Below, piece by piece: positions 8,085-15,696 of a stretch of DNA of 34,721 bases. Position 1 is the stretch's first letter; the number at the start of each line of letters is the position of its first letter. This DNA is from Thermoplasmata archaeon. GTDB lineage: Archaea > Thermoplasmatota > Thermoplasmata > Thermoplasmatales > Thermoplasmataceae. The stretch spans positions 1 through 34,721 of the forward strand of contig JAKATN010000011.1 of the NCBI GenBank assembly GCA_021818715.1, read 5' to 3'. The translations under genes and the position numbers were made by a program. The notes under the pieces are model-generated. The model was not told the origin of the DNA. It saw only the letters and a list, made by a program, of their open reading frames with translations, and did no database searches.

Positions 8085-8128
8085 CTGTAAAGTAATTGTC
8101 TATTACTTCTGCAAACCTTCGCTTGTAG

Positions 8129-8140
8129 TAAATTTATTTC
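8129..8140 (+). promoter_or_regulatory. TATA box of tpiA
   Basis: TAAATTTATTTC ends 26 nt before the tpiA ATG, giving a leaderless message. The 125-nt space holds this and the divergent promoter of the thermopsin-like gene. Confidence 0.55.
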
Positions 8141-8165
8141 TATCACAGACCGCTCCAGTAATCAA

Positions 8166-8825
8166 ATGAATCTTTTGATCGTGAATTTCAAGCAGTATGA
8201 AGTTTCCACTGGAAGTAATTCCATCGGCATGATAAAGGCGCTCTCATCAGGATTGAGCGGAACCAAACTGCAAATCCTGTATGCCGTTTCTAGTACAGAT
8301 CTGCTCGCGTGCAGGGAAAAATTCGGTGACTTGATAATGGCCCAGCACTTTGACCCAGTTCCCTCAGGCCCGCATACGGGAAAAGTCTCGTACAACACCC
8401 TTTCGAACATGGGGATTAAATACTCTCTTCTCAATCACTCCGAACGCCGGATAAGTTATGACCTGATATTAGCGTCAATTGATGCTGCGAGGTCAAGGCA
8501 ACTCGAGGTTGTCCTCTGTGCTGCAAGCAGGGAAGAGGTGAAAAAATTTGCAGAACTTGACATTTCTTACATAGCGTACGAGCCCCCAGAACTGATTGGG
8601 GGGAATATATCAGTCTCCACATCAAAACCCGATATAGTCAGGGAGGCGGCGTCCGTGTGCTCCTCAAACGGAAAGCGTTTGCTGGTGGGGGCCGGAGTGA
8701 AAACAGAGGAAGATGCCAGAGCAGCAGTCCTGCTTGGAGCGTCAGGCATACTTGTTTCTTCTGGGGTGGTTCTTGCCAGATCCCCTGGAACCGCGTTAAG
8801 TTCATTAGCCAAAGCATTATCTTGA
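8166..8825 (+). CDS. tpiA: Triosephosphate isomerase
   Basis: 219 residues, the short archaeal form (bacterial and eukaryotic enzymes are about 250). It interconverts dihydroxyacetone phosphate and glyceraldehyde 3-phosphate in glycolysis/gluconeogenesis. Active-site residues are visible: N7 and K9 in VNFKQY, electrophile His91 in LNHSERR, and catalytic Glu139 in IAYEPPELIGG. The phosphate-binding part is given by LLVGAGVKTEEDA and GASGILVSSGVV near the C-terminus. The start ATG lies 26 nt after a TATA box. A membrane protein gene follows after 5 nt and is probably co-transcribed. Confidence 0.97.
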   Translation: MNLLIVNFKQYEVSTGSNSIGMIKALSSGLSGTKLQILYAVSSTDLLACREKFGDLIMAQHFDPVPSGPHTGKVSYNTLSNMGIKYSLLNHSERRISYDLILASIDAARSRQLEVVLCAASREEVKKFAELDISYIAYEPPELIGGNISVSTSKPDIVREAASVCSSNGKRLLVGAGVKTEEDARAAVLLGASGILVSSGVVLARSPGTALSSLAKALS

Positions 8826-8830
8826 ATGGA

Positions 8831-9508
8831 ATGCCCAAGGACAAGACAACGGAACTGCTGAATGCGGAACCATTCGAAGTCAAAGAATTTCTGATTTATG
8901 AGAAGGACAGGGCCAAGGCCGTAGTGCTTGTTTTCCTGATGGCAATTTTGCTTGCGGCAGCGTCTGCCTATCTTTACCTTCAGGGAATGTGGTACTTTGC
9001 CGTCCTTTTCTTCCTGGCACTGGTACTGTTCCTGAGACACATACTTGTCACTTTCAAGATTCCTTTCCCCAAGAGAGGATGGCATAAGTTCCTTCTTTAC
9101 GCTCAGCTGTTCTTCACATGGCTGATATTCTGGATTGTCTTTCTGAATCCGCCTTTCGCGGTAGTATCTGGCCCTCAGATAGGCACCCCACAGTATGAAC
9201 TCTCAGGAGGCGCCTGGCAGGATGCAGGAACCGGAAGCGGAGCCTACCTGATCCCGTATAACGCATCTCTGCACATTAGGGTGCCAGTCTCATTCGTCAG
9301 CGGAATAACTTCATACAGCGTGACTGAAATGTTCAAGAGTACAGGTTACCCTAATAGTACGCTCGCACCACACCTGTATGCGGGTTACCTGTATTTCAAC
9401 ATAACAAACTCCCCCATAATAGGAGAACCTGTTTACCTCACGGTATCTGTCGCTTCGGGCAGTCTTTCCACCACTGATACGCTTGAATTACAGCTAAGCT
9501 CAAGCTGA
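8831..9508 (+). CDS. Unknown membrane protein with extracytoplasmic beta domain
   Basis: 225 residues. The N-terminus (MPKDKTTELLNAEPFEVKEF) is cytosolic-looking. Three hydrophobic segments lie at about 30-50, 54-70 and 88-108, with a basic loop (FPKRGWHK) before the third. The remaining 115 residues are rich in Ser, Thr, Tyr and Asn with several NXS/T sites and a strand-rich look, so they are probably outside the cell. Start: the open frame extends back into tpiA, but ATG 8831 just after the tpiA stop gives a sensible protein. I do not recognise a family. The tight linkage to tpiA suggests co-transcription, not shared function. Confidence 0.7.
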   Translation: MPKDKTTELLNAEPFEVKEFLIYEKDRAKAVVLVFLMAILLAAASAYLYLQGMWYFAVLFFLALVLFLRHILVTFKIPFPKRGWHKFLLYAQLFFTWLIFWIVFLNPPFAVVSGPQIGTPQYELSGGAWQDAGTGSGAYLIPYNASLHIRVPVSFVSGITSYSVTEMFKSTGYPNSTLAPHLYAGYLYFNITNSPIIGEPVYLTVSVASGSLSTTDTLELQLSSS

Positions 9509-9521
9509 CACTGCGACATTA

Positions 9522-9530
9522 TTTTATAAA
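9522..9530 (+). promoter_or_regulatory. TATA box of tRNA-Gly
   Basis: TTTTATAAA is centred about 31 nt upstream of the tRNA 5' end. Confidence 0.5.
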
Positions 9531-9557
9531 GACTATGAATCGCGCCTTCAACATAAA

Positions 9558-9632
9558 GCAGGTGTAGTGTAGTCTGGTCTAGCACGGGAGCCTTCCAAGC
9601 TTCCGACCCGGGTCCAAATCCCGGCACCTGCA
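9558..9632 (+). tRNA. tRNA-Gly (anticodon UCC)
   Basis: The acceptor GCAGGTG pairs with CACCTGC, with discriminator A. The anticodon arm is GGAGC-CTTCCAA-GCTTC with one G-T pair, giving anticodon TCC. The T arm is CCGGG-TCCAAAT-CCCGG. There is no intron and CCA is not encoded. It lies 5 nt before the TATA box of hutH. Confidence 0.95.
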
Positions 9633-9636
9633 TTTC

Positions 9637-9646
9637 TCTTTATATC
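9637..9646 (+). promoter_or_regulatory. TATA box of hutH-thrS
   Basis: TCTTTATATC is centred about 24 nt before the hutH ATG (9665), giving a leaderless start. It is squeezed between the tRNA 3' end and the gene. Confidence 0.5.
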
Positions 9647-9664
9647 CATTAATTATGACCATTC

Positions 9665-11185
9665 ATGATCTTGATCGACGGGAAATCCCTCACTTCCCAG
9701 GCATTGTACAGTGTTTCAGTAAAAAGGGAAAGTGTGGAGATCAGCGACCAGGCCAGGAAGGAGGTCGCCCGCTCAAGGGAAGAACTCCTTTCGCTGCTGA
9801 AGGAGAACAAGAAATATTACGGCATTAACACAGGGTTTGGTAGCCTGTATAACATGGATGTTGGGAAGGATGATCTCTACAAACTTCAGATAAACCTCAT
9901 TCGCAGCCATGCCTCAGGTGTTGGAGACCCTCTCCCCGAAGCAATAGTCAGGGGCATGCTGCTGGTGCGGATAAATTCACTGATTAAGGGGTATTCCGGG
10001 GTATCGGTAGATCTTATTGATCATTCGCTCAGGCTTCTAAACAGCGGCTTGTATCCATATGTACCGTCTTATGGATCCCTGGGTGCCAGCGGAGACCTTG
10101 CACCGCTCGCACATCTTGCTCTGGTGATCATTGGCGAAGGAGAGGTAATAATGGACGGACAGAGGAAGCCTGCAGCCGAAGCGTTGAAGATCATGGGTCT
10201 GAAACCATACCGTTTCATGGAAAAGGAAGGCGTCGCCTTCATCAATGGCACATCAGCCATCACTTCCATCCTTGGAATACAGACTGTCCGCCTTGAAAAC
10301 CTAATCAAATCTGCTTCGGGATCCGCCATGCTCTTCTTTGAGTCCCTGGGAGGTAACGAAAATGCATTTTCCGCGTGGGTCATGGACAGCAGGAACCATT
10401 CCGGACAGCAAAGGATTGCACAAACGTTCAGGAAACTCCTTTCTGACAGGCCACAGGATGAGAAGACCAGGCCAAAAAGACTTCAGGATCCATACACAAT
10501 AAGGTGCATGCCACAGGTCTTCGGGGCTGTACTGGATACGCTTGACTATTGCAGAAGCGTCGCGGAAAGGGAAATGAACTCTGTCACGGATAACCCGCTT
10601 GTGCACAATGGAGAAATTATATCTGCCGGTAATTTTCATGGAGAGCCTGTTGCCCTCGTTTCTGATTTCCTTTGCTTTGCGGCAACCGATTTGGGAAATT
10701 TGCTCGAAAGGCAGCTGGCAAGGCTCACAGACACCAGCCTGAGTGGGTTGCCCCCTTTCCTGACTGAATACAGCGGCCTTAATTCCGGGTACATGATACC
10801 GCAGTACGTTGCTGCTTCACTGTGCAACATGAACAAAGTCCTTTCATATCCGGCTTCGGCTGACTCGATCCCGACCTCGGCAAACCAGGAGGATCATGTC
10901 AGCATGGGAATGACGGCTGCCCTGAAGCTTAAAGCCATTATCGACAATATGGAGCGGTTGGTGTCCATACATCTCTTGCTTTCAGCCCAGGCTTTTGAGC
11001 TTTCCAGGGTGAAAGGAAGCTCGTTTTCGAGGGGAATGCTAGCCCTTTTGAGGGAGGGCGTACCTGCACTGAAGGAAGATCGTCCGGCTTACAGGGATAT
11101 CGAGTTCATAAGGGAAATGATTGCGACAACTCCTGAGAAAATTAATAGCAGAATTGAAATCCAGGGTGAAAAGATAAATGCCTGA
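9665..11185 (+). CDS. hutH: Histidine ammonia-lyase
   Basis: 506 residues, the normal length of the family. It converts histidine to trans-urocanate and ammonia. The Ala-Ser-Gly that cyclises into the MIO electrophile is A141-S142-G143 in GSLGASGDLAPLAH. Other family blocks are present: YYGINTGFGS with Tyr52, IRSHASGVG with His82, QDPYTIRCMPQVFGA, SVTDNPLV and SANQEDHVSMG, which carries the catalytic Glu region. These favour histidine over phenylalanine or tyrosine lyases. No urocanase or other hut genes lie in the window. The 3' end overlaps thrS by 8 nt, so the two are one transcription unit. Urocanate fate is unknown from this DNA. Confidence 0.95.
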   Translation: MILIDGKSLTSQALYSVSVKRESVEISDQARKEVARSREELLSLLKENKKYYGINTGFGSLYNMDVGKDDLYKLQINLIRSHASGVGDPLPEAIVRGMLLVRINSLIKGYSGVSVDLIDHSLRLLNSGLYPYVPSYGSLGASGDLAPLAHLALVIIGEGEVIMDGQRKPAAEALKIMGLKPYRFMEKEGVAFINGTSAITSILGIQTVRLENLIKSASGSAMLFFESLGGNENAFSAWVMDSRNHSGQQRIAQTFRKLLSDRPQDEKTRPKRLQDPYTIRCMPQVFGAVLDTLDYCRSVAEREMNSVTDNPLVHNGEIISAGNFHGEPVALVSDFLCFAATDLGNLLERQLARLTDTSLSGLPPFLTEYSGLNSGYMIPQYVAASLCNMNKVLSYPASADSIPTSANQEDHVSMGMTAALKLKAIIDNMERLVSIHLLLSAQAFELSRVKGSSFSRGMLALLREGVPALKEDRPAYRDIEFIREMIATTPEKINSRIEIQGEKINA

Positions 11186-13184
11186 CAAATCTCTCAGCAT
11201 AAAAAAGGGGCAGAAATTCAGCGAAGTTCTCTCCCAATCAAATAGAGAACGAGAAGTTATTGCAGTTTCCTTCCAGAACAGGCTGATGGACCTTCAGCAG
11301 GAGGCCCCTTCCAATGGTGAATTTACGCCTGTTACGCTCGATTCCGAGGAGGGACTTCGGGTATTGAGGCATTCAACCGCACACCTGCTAGCCCATGCCG
11401 TAACTGAACTGATCCCGACCGCACTTCTTAACGCCGGGCCAGCCACTGATGACGGTTTCTTCTATGATATCGATATGCCTGTTATTTCCAGCGAAGATTT
11501 TCCCAAAATCGAGAAGAGGATGAGGGAAATCTCTGAAAGGAATTTGCCCATCACCAGGCATGTATTCCCAAAGAAAGTACTGCAGGAGAAATTTTCCCGT
11601 AACCCCTACAAGTTGCAGAAGATAGAGGATTTCGTGCCCGAAGGGGGCTCGTCATCTGTGTATAGTCAGGGAAATTTTGAGGATTTCTGTACCGGTCCTC
11701 ACGTGCCGTCCACAGGCTACATCAGGCATTTCAGGCTCACCTCCGTTGCCTCCGCGCTTTACAGGGCCGGAGGGATCCAGAAACAGCTGGTGAGAATATA
11801 CGGGACGGCTTTCCCTGATGAAGCCTCGCTCAAGAGATATTTCCAGATGAAGGAAGAAGCCCAGAAAAGGGATCACAGGAAGATAGGTTCAGAAATGGAT
11901 CTGTACGTATTCGATTCAGAAAACGCTCCAGGCTTTCCCCTGTATGCACCAAACGGCACGGTGATACGGGAAGAGCTTATCAATTACATGCGCAGGCTGA
12001 ACAGCGAAAACGGTTGGACCGAGGTGTCCACCCCGCATGTCTTCAGGGACAGCATGTGGAAGCAGTCCGGCCATTATGCCAAGTACAAGGAGGACATGTA
12101 CCTGTTCAATCTTGACGAGGATGGCTATGCAATCAAGCCCATGAACTGTCCCGGGCACATCCTGATCTTCAGGAGGAACATGTACAGTTATCGCGACCTG
12201 CCGTCAAAGCTGTCGGAATTTGGAACTGTATACCGGTACGAAAAGTCCGGCGAAGTCGGAGGGCTTACCCGTCCCAGATGCTTCACGATAGATGACGGCC
12301 ATGCGTTTCTGGCCCTTGGCCAGGTGGAGAGCGAGATAATTTCCATACTCCGCATGATCAGGGAGACCTTCACCACCCTCTTCGGAAACCTGGAAATCAG
12401 CTACGAATTGAGCCTGATTGATGAGAGCCACCCTGAGAAATTCCTCGTGACTTATTCATGCAACACCTGTGGCGAGAGGTTCGACCTCAGGGGTGCAGTG
12501 GAGGAACTTCGATGCCCTAAGTGCGGTTCCGGGGATCTCAGCGTAAATCTGGACAGATGGATTGAGGCGTCTGAAGCGTTGAGGTCTGCTTTAAGAAAAC
12601 TCGATCTCCCGTTCAGAGAAACTCCAGGCGATGCCGCATTTTACGGACCAAAGATTTCGGTTTACCTGAAAGATGCGATGGGAAGGAAGTGGCAGCTGTC
12701 GACGATCCAGCTCGATTTCTTCATGCCATCCAACTTTGGATTGACATATGTGGACAGCAACGGAGGGAAATCACCAGTGATAATGATCCACAGGGCGGTT
12801 TTTGGTAGCCTCGAAAGGATCATGGCCATATTGATTGAAAACTACAATGGGAAGCTCCCTACATGGTTGTCGCCATACCAGGTGGCAGTCGTCCCTGTCA
12901 GCGAACATTTCGCGTCATATGCTCAAAAGATCACTGACCAGCTCAGGGAGATCGGAATGAGGGTATTGCTTGACAGTTCTGCGGAAACACTGAACAAGAG
13001 GCTGAGATTGATACGGAGATTCAGGCCACCATACGTTTGCGTGGTTGGCGAAAGGGAGGAGAAGAACGGGACCGTGACCGTCAGGCCCAGATCCGAAAAG
13101 GTTAGCGAGATCACCGTACCGGAATTCAGGAAGATTTTGCTGGAAGAGATAGGAAAGCGATATATTGATCAACTGATGAAGTGA
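11178..13184 (+). CDS. thrS: Threonyl-tRNA synthetase, bacterial-type, with zinc-ribbon insertion
   Basis: 668 residues; charges tRNA-Thr. Order: a TGS domain (about 3-60); an N2 editing domain with H65-x3-H69 and C171-TGP-H175; the class II catalytic core, with zinc ligands expected at C324 (MNCPGH), H375 (DDGHAF) and H539 (MIHRAVFGSLER, motif 3) and motif 2 around VYRYEKSGEVGG; and an anticodon-binding domain (about 565-660). The N2 editing domain is the bacterial type, not the DTD-like domain of most archaea. Oddity: between SLIDESHPEKF and WIEASEALRSAL there are about 35 extra residues with CX2C-X14-CX2C (C428, C431, C446, C449), a rubredoxin-knuckle-like zinc ribbon not present in the standard enzyme. 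It overlaps hutH by 8 nt. The next gene starts 4 nt after its stop. Confidence 0.97.
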   Translation: MPDKSLSIKKGQKFSEVLSQSNREREVIAVSFQNRLMDLQQEAPSNGEFTPVTLDSEEGLRVLRHSTAHLLAHAVTELIPTALLNAGPATDDGFFYDIDMPVISSEDFPKIEKRMREISERNLPITRHVFPKKVLQEKFSRNPYKLQKIEDFVPEGGSSSVYSQGNFEDFCTGPHVPSTGYIRHFRLTSVASALYRAGGIQKQLVRIYGTAFPDEASLKRYFQMKEEAQKRDHRKIGSEMDLYVFDSENAPGFPLYAPNGTVIREELINYMRRLNSENGWTEVSTPHVFRDSMWKQSGHYAKYKEDMYLFNLDEDGYAIKPMNCPGHILIFRRNMYSYRDLPSKLSEFGTVYRYEKSGEVGGLTRPRCFTIDDGHAFLALGQVESEIISILRMIRETFTTLFGNLEISYELSLIDESHPEKFLVTYSCNTCGERFDLRGAVEELRCPKCGSGDLSVNLDRWIEASEALRSALRKLDLPFRETPGDAAFYGPKISVYLKDAMGRKWQLSTIQLDFFMPSNFGLTYVDSNGGKSPVIMIHRAVFGSLERIMAILIENYNGKLPTWLSPYQVAVVPVSEHFASYAQKITDQLREIGMRVLLDSSAETLNKRLRLIRRFRPPYVCVVGEREEKNGTVTVRPRSEKVSEITVPEFRKILLEEIGKRYIDQLMK

Positions 13185-13188
13185 CCGC

Positions 13189-13527
13189 ATGACCGACTGC
13201 CTGATCTACAATATTAGCGTTCCAAAGAGGCACCCATCCAGCATATGCGTGGAACTGCCCAGGCTTGCAGAGTCACTGAAGGGCATCGGTGAACTGTTTT
13301 CGCCTGTTGCACAGGATGAAGCGCTCATGGAATTCATCGGTGATTTCTCCAGAACCGACGAAATAAAGCCGGAGGACAGGACAATCGGTTTTGTGGTCGT
13401 AAATGTGGAAAAAAGGAAGATTGCAATCTCCATATCAGACCCTTCGGGCAGACTGGCTCCTGAAGTTAATGCAGCAGCAGACAGACTCAGAACCCTCGGA
13501 ATTGAAACCGGGGTCGATCTTTCGTGA
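13189..13527 (+). CDS. Small protein of unknown function downstream of thrS
   Basis: 112 residues, alpha/beta by eye, with no membrane segment or signal. It starts with ATG 4 nt after the thrS stop, so it is in the same operon. There is one cysteine near the N-terminus (TDCLIYN) and one at SSICVELPR. The C-terminal half (TIGFVVVNVEKRKIAISISDPSG) looks like a pair of beta strands followed by a helix. I do not recognise a family. Position suggests translation-related or housekeeping expression, nothing more. Confidence 0.7.
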   Translation: MTDCLIYNISVPKRHPSSICVELPRLAESLKGIGELFSPVAQDEALMEFIGDFSRTDEIKPEDRTIGFVVVNVEKRKIAISISDPSGRLAPEVNAAADRLRTLGIETGVDLS

Positions 13528-13534
13528 TGTCTAA

Positions 13535-13544
13535 GATTATATAA
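13535..13544 (+). promoter_or_regulatory. TATA box of tatA-tatC
   Basis: GATTATATAA is centred about 24 nt before the tatA ATG, giving a leaderless transcript separate from hutH-thrS. Confidence 0.6.
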
Positions 13545-13563
13545 CCGGGCAAATTACCTATCC

Positions 13564-13863
13564 ATGGCGTTTGATTCGCTGCCTGATTGGCTCATCATAA
13601 TTGCGGTTGTGCTAATCCTGTTTGGCGGTGCCAGAAAGATACCGGAACTTGCAAGAAACCTGGGAAGGGCCTCAGGCGAATATACTAGGGGAAAGATGGA
13701 GCTTGAGCGGGAGATCAGGAACGCAATGAACAATCCTGGCTCCGCAAAGGATCAGATCGATTACGTGGAAGCTGCGAAGAAGCTTGGGATAGACACAAAC
13801 AATAAGTCTGTTGACCAGATCAAACAGGAGATGTCCGCAAAGCTGAATCCCGAGACCCGATGA
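13564..13863 (+). CDS. tatA: Sec-independent translocase TatA/E
   Basis: 99 residues. One short N-terminal membrane helix (LPDWLIIIAVVLILFGG), then the family hinge and amphipathic helix (ARKIPELARNLGRASGEY), then a long charged cytoplasmic tail. TatA oligomers form the pore through which folded, often cofactor-bearing proteins are exported. The stop overlaps the tatC start (ATGA). No separate tatB is present, which is the usual minimal TatAC arrangement in archaea. Confidence 0.93.
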   Translation: MAFDSLPDWLIIIAVVLILFGGARKIPELARNLGRASGEYTRGKMELEREIRNAMNNPGSAKDQIDYVEAAKKLGIDTNNKSVDQIKQEMSAKLNPETR

Positions 13864-14684
13864 TAGATGGTTTTCACCTATCAGATGTACTGAAGCACCT
13901 GGAAGAACTCAGGTACAGATTAATCAGGATTGGGTATTTTTTCATATCCTTCTTTCTCATTTTCATTGTGTTTCGGGTTGAGAAAGTATCCTTGCTTGGG
14001 TTCACATTCCCATTCATATATCCTGACCCATACAGAAATATCTCTGCCCAGTTTCTTGGACTAATAGAAAGCCATGTACTCCCTGCAGGCACCACCCTTA
14101 TAGCGCTGAGGCCGACCGACGGGGTGGTGGGGGACTTCTACGTGGCAATGTTCCTTTCTCTTGTCTTCTCCATGCCGGCGATAGTATACCATGTCGGCAG
14201 GTTCGTTGCCCCCGGCCTGAAAAAACGGGAGGTGGAGACCATTTTTTCGCTAGTGATACCTGCCGCGGTGCTCTTCGCAGCCGGCGCGTTTTTCGGGATT
14301 TGGTTCATCGCACCTGGCCTTTTCGTCATATTTAACGCCTTTGACATCGGACTGGGCGCATCCGCCTCTATGGGCATTGTAAATTTCGTAACTTTCCTGA
14401 TTGTATACGTGGTAGCCTTCGGCCTTTCATTCGAGATACCCGTGGTTATGGCTGGCCTCACGCGCCTAAGGGTCGCGAATTCAGCGTTCTGGAAAAAGAA
14501 CTGGAGATATGCGGTGATAGGTGCGCTCGTATTCGGGATGTTTTTCTCCCCCGGAGTGACGGGATTCACAATGGTGGTCATGGCTGTGCCCATGATTGCA
14601 CTGTATTTCCTTGGGATATACGTGTCAATCAGGATCGAGAGGAATCTTGAGACTTCCAGCAATGACCTCTCTGAACCGCTCTAG
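13860..14684 (+). CDS. tatC: Sec-independent translocase TatC
   Basis: 274 residues, six expected membrane helices. The cytosolic N-terminal family motif HLEELRYRLIRIGYF (residues 13-27) and the periplasmic ALRPTDGVVGDFYVAMFLSL block, with the family's P-T-(D/E), identify it. TatC recognises the twin-arginine signal peptide. It is translationally coupled to tatA. The last 60 nt overlap, tail to tail, the crotonase-like gene on the other strand, so the C-terminal tail (from RIERNLE) is encoded in dual-use DNA. Tat matters in acidophiles because cofactor proteins must fold before meeting acid. Confidence 0.94.
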   Translation: MIDGFHLSDVLKHLEELRYRLIRIGYFFISFFLIFIVFRVEKVSLLGFTFPFIYPDPYRNISAQFLGLIESHVLPAGTTLIALRPTDGVVGDFYVAMFLSLVFSMPAIVYHVGRFVAPGLKKREVETIFSLVIPAAVLFAAGAFFGIWFIAPGLFVIFNAFDIGLGASASMGIVNFVTFLIVYVVAFGLSFEIPVVMAGLTRLRVANSAFWKKNWRYAVIGALVFGMFFSPGVTGFTMVVMAVPMIALYFLGIYVSIRIERNLETSSNDLSEPL

Positions 14685-15353
14685 GCCTTTCAGATCGATG
14701 GCAGCAAGATCATAGACCATGGAGAGCATTCCGTCCACCTGGCTTGTTTCACGTGGCCTGACCCGCTTATAGAATCTCCTTGCATAAATGAAGTTCTTCT
14801 CAAACTTGCCGAGAGCTGAAGATGGAATGAACCCAGGAAATTCAGCCTCTCCGGCTTCGATTATCCTTCCTGAAAGCATGAGACCTGCCTCGTCATGAGA
14901 AAACATATTCCATGGAACCCCGGTCAGGAAGGGCATCCCGAAACGTATATCGGGGTTTCCTATCCTTGTATCCTTGTCATGGACAACCGCGTCACAGGAA
15001 AGGGCGATCTCGAGTGCCAGGCCCAGGCAGAGCCCGTTGATCCTTGCGGAATAGAGTTTCTCTGATGACCTGATCAGCCAGGAAACGCTCCTTGCAAGTG
15101 TGAAGATGTCGTTCATCCTGTCCTCCATCCGGATCAGGACGCAGGAAGTATCGAATCCAACCGAGAACACGTCCTTCAGGCTGCTTCCTATGGTGACGTG
15201 ATCGACCTCCTCGTTGATCTCCAGTTCAGATATTGCCTGAACCAGATCCTGAAGCACTTCAGTGTCAATCACGTTCAACGGCGGATTGTTTAACAGGATC
15301 CGGGCGGAACCCTTCTCCTTCTTTACTATGACCTTATTCTTGCCGCTTGCCAC
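14625..15353 (-). CDS. Crotonase-fold (enoyl-CoA hydratase/isomerase family) protein
   Basis: 242 residues. The N-terminal strand pattern (ARILLNNPPLNVID) and the central block ARINGLCLGLALEIALSCDAVV then RIGNPDIRFGMPF identify the crotonase superfamily, whose members bind acyl-CoA and stabilise an enolate in an oxyanion hole. Deviations: the second oxyanion glycine region reads LGLALE instead of G-GG-E, and the usual catalytic Glu position after NP is Asp. So hydratase activity is unsure; isomerase, hydrolase or another reaction is possible. The start is GTG at 15353, supported by a TATA-like TTTTTAAG at leaderless distance (15373-15380). It lies downstream of the complex I operon on the same strand but probably has its own promoter. 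It overlaps tatC by 60 nt. Confidence 0.8.
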   Translation of the reverse strand: MASGKNKVIVKKEKGSARILLNNPPLNVIDTEVLQDLVQAISELEINEEVDHVTIGSSLKDVFSVGFDTSCVLIRMEDRMNDIFTLARSVSWLIRSSEKLYSARINGLCLGLALEIALSCDAVVHDKDTRIGNPDIRFGMPFLTGVPWNMFSHDEAGLMLSGRIIEAGEAEFPGFIPSSALGKFEKNFIYARRFYKRVRPRETSQVDGMLSMVYDLAAIDLKGLERFREVIAGSLKIPLDPD

Positions 15354-15372
15354 GTCCCCACATGCCCCATGC

Positions 15373-15380
15373 CTTAAAAA
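15373..15380 (-). promoter_or_regulatory. TATA-like element of the crotonase-like gene
   Basis: TTTTTAAG on the minus strand, about 24 nt before the GTG start at 15353. Confidence 0.4.
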
Positions 15381-15432
15381 TTGTTCATCCCGTATTCAGG
15401 GCTGGTATCAATGCGGCAGGATACGTCAGGCA

Positions 15433-15696
15433 TCAGTACATTGTAAGATTATATGTGTCGTCTGCCTTCTCATAATCCTTTCTCGTCCTTATTTCCAGCA
15501 GAGTTGAAATTTTTTCCATGTATTCTGAAACTGTTGGGTCGTAACCTTCCCTGCCAAGGACGAGCCTCTTTTTTTCCTTGGAGTAAAACACCTGTTCTCC
15601 GTGCTTTTTAAGGCAGTGAATGCATTCAGCCGCCGATTCCTCGTCGTTTCCAAGATGATCAAAACATTCCCTGAAATTTCTCAAAGGTCGTCGCAC
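15433..15696 (-). CDS. Small unknown protein, last gene of the nuo operon
   Basis: 87 residues from GTG 15696, or 83 from TTG 15684, which forms a TTGA overlap with the previous stop. The body is charged, with three cysteines (FRECFDHL, and CIHC around residues 24-27). A CxxC plus a nearby Cys could bind metal, but that is inference. It overlaps the upstream small gene and so is translationally coupled to it. No membrane segment. Not recognised. The position suggests a complex I accessory or assembly role, or simple co-transcription. Confidence 0.6.
   Translation of the reverse strand: MRRPLRNFRECFDHLGNDEESAAECIHCLKKHGEQVFYSKEKKRLVLGREGYDPTVSEYMEKISTLLEIRTRKDYEKADDTYNLTMY

Noticed and set aside
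8657-8830. Upstream extension of the membrane protein gene into tpiA
   Set aside because: It overlaps the tpiA coding region in another frame; ATG 8831 directly follows tpiA.
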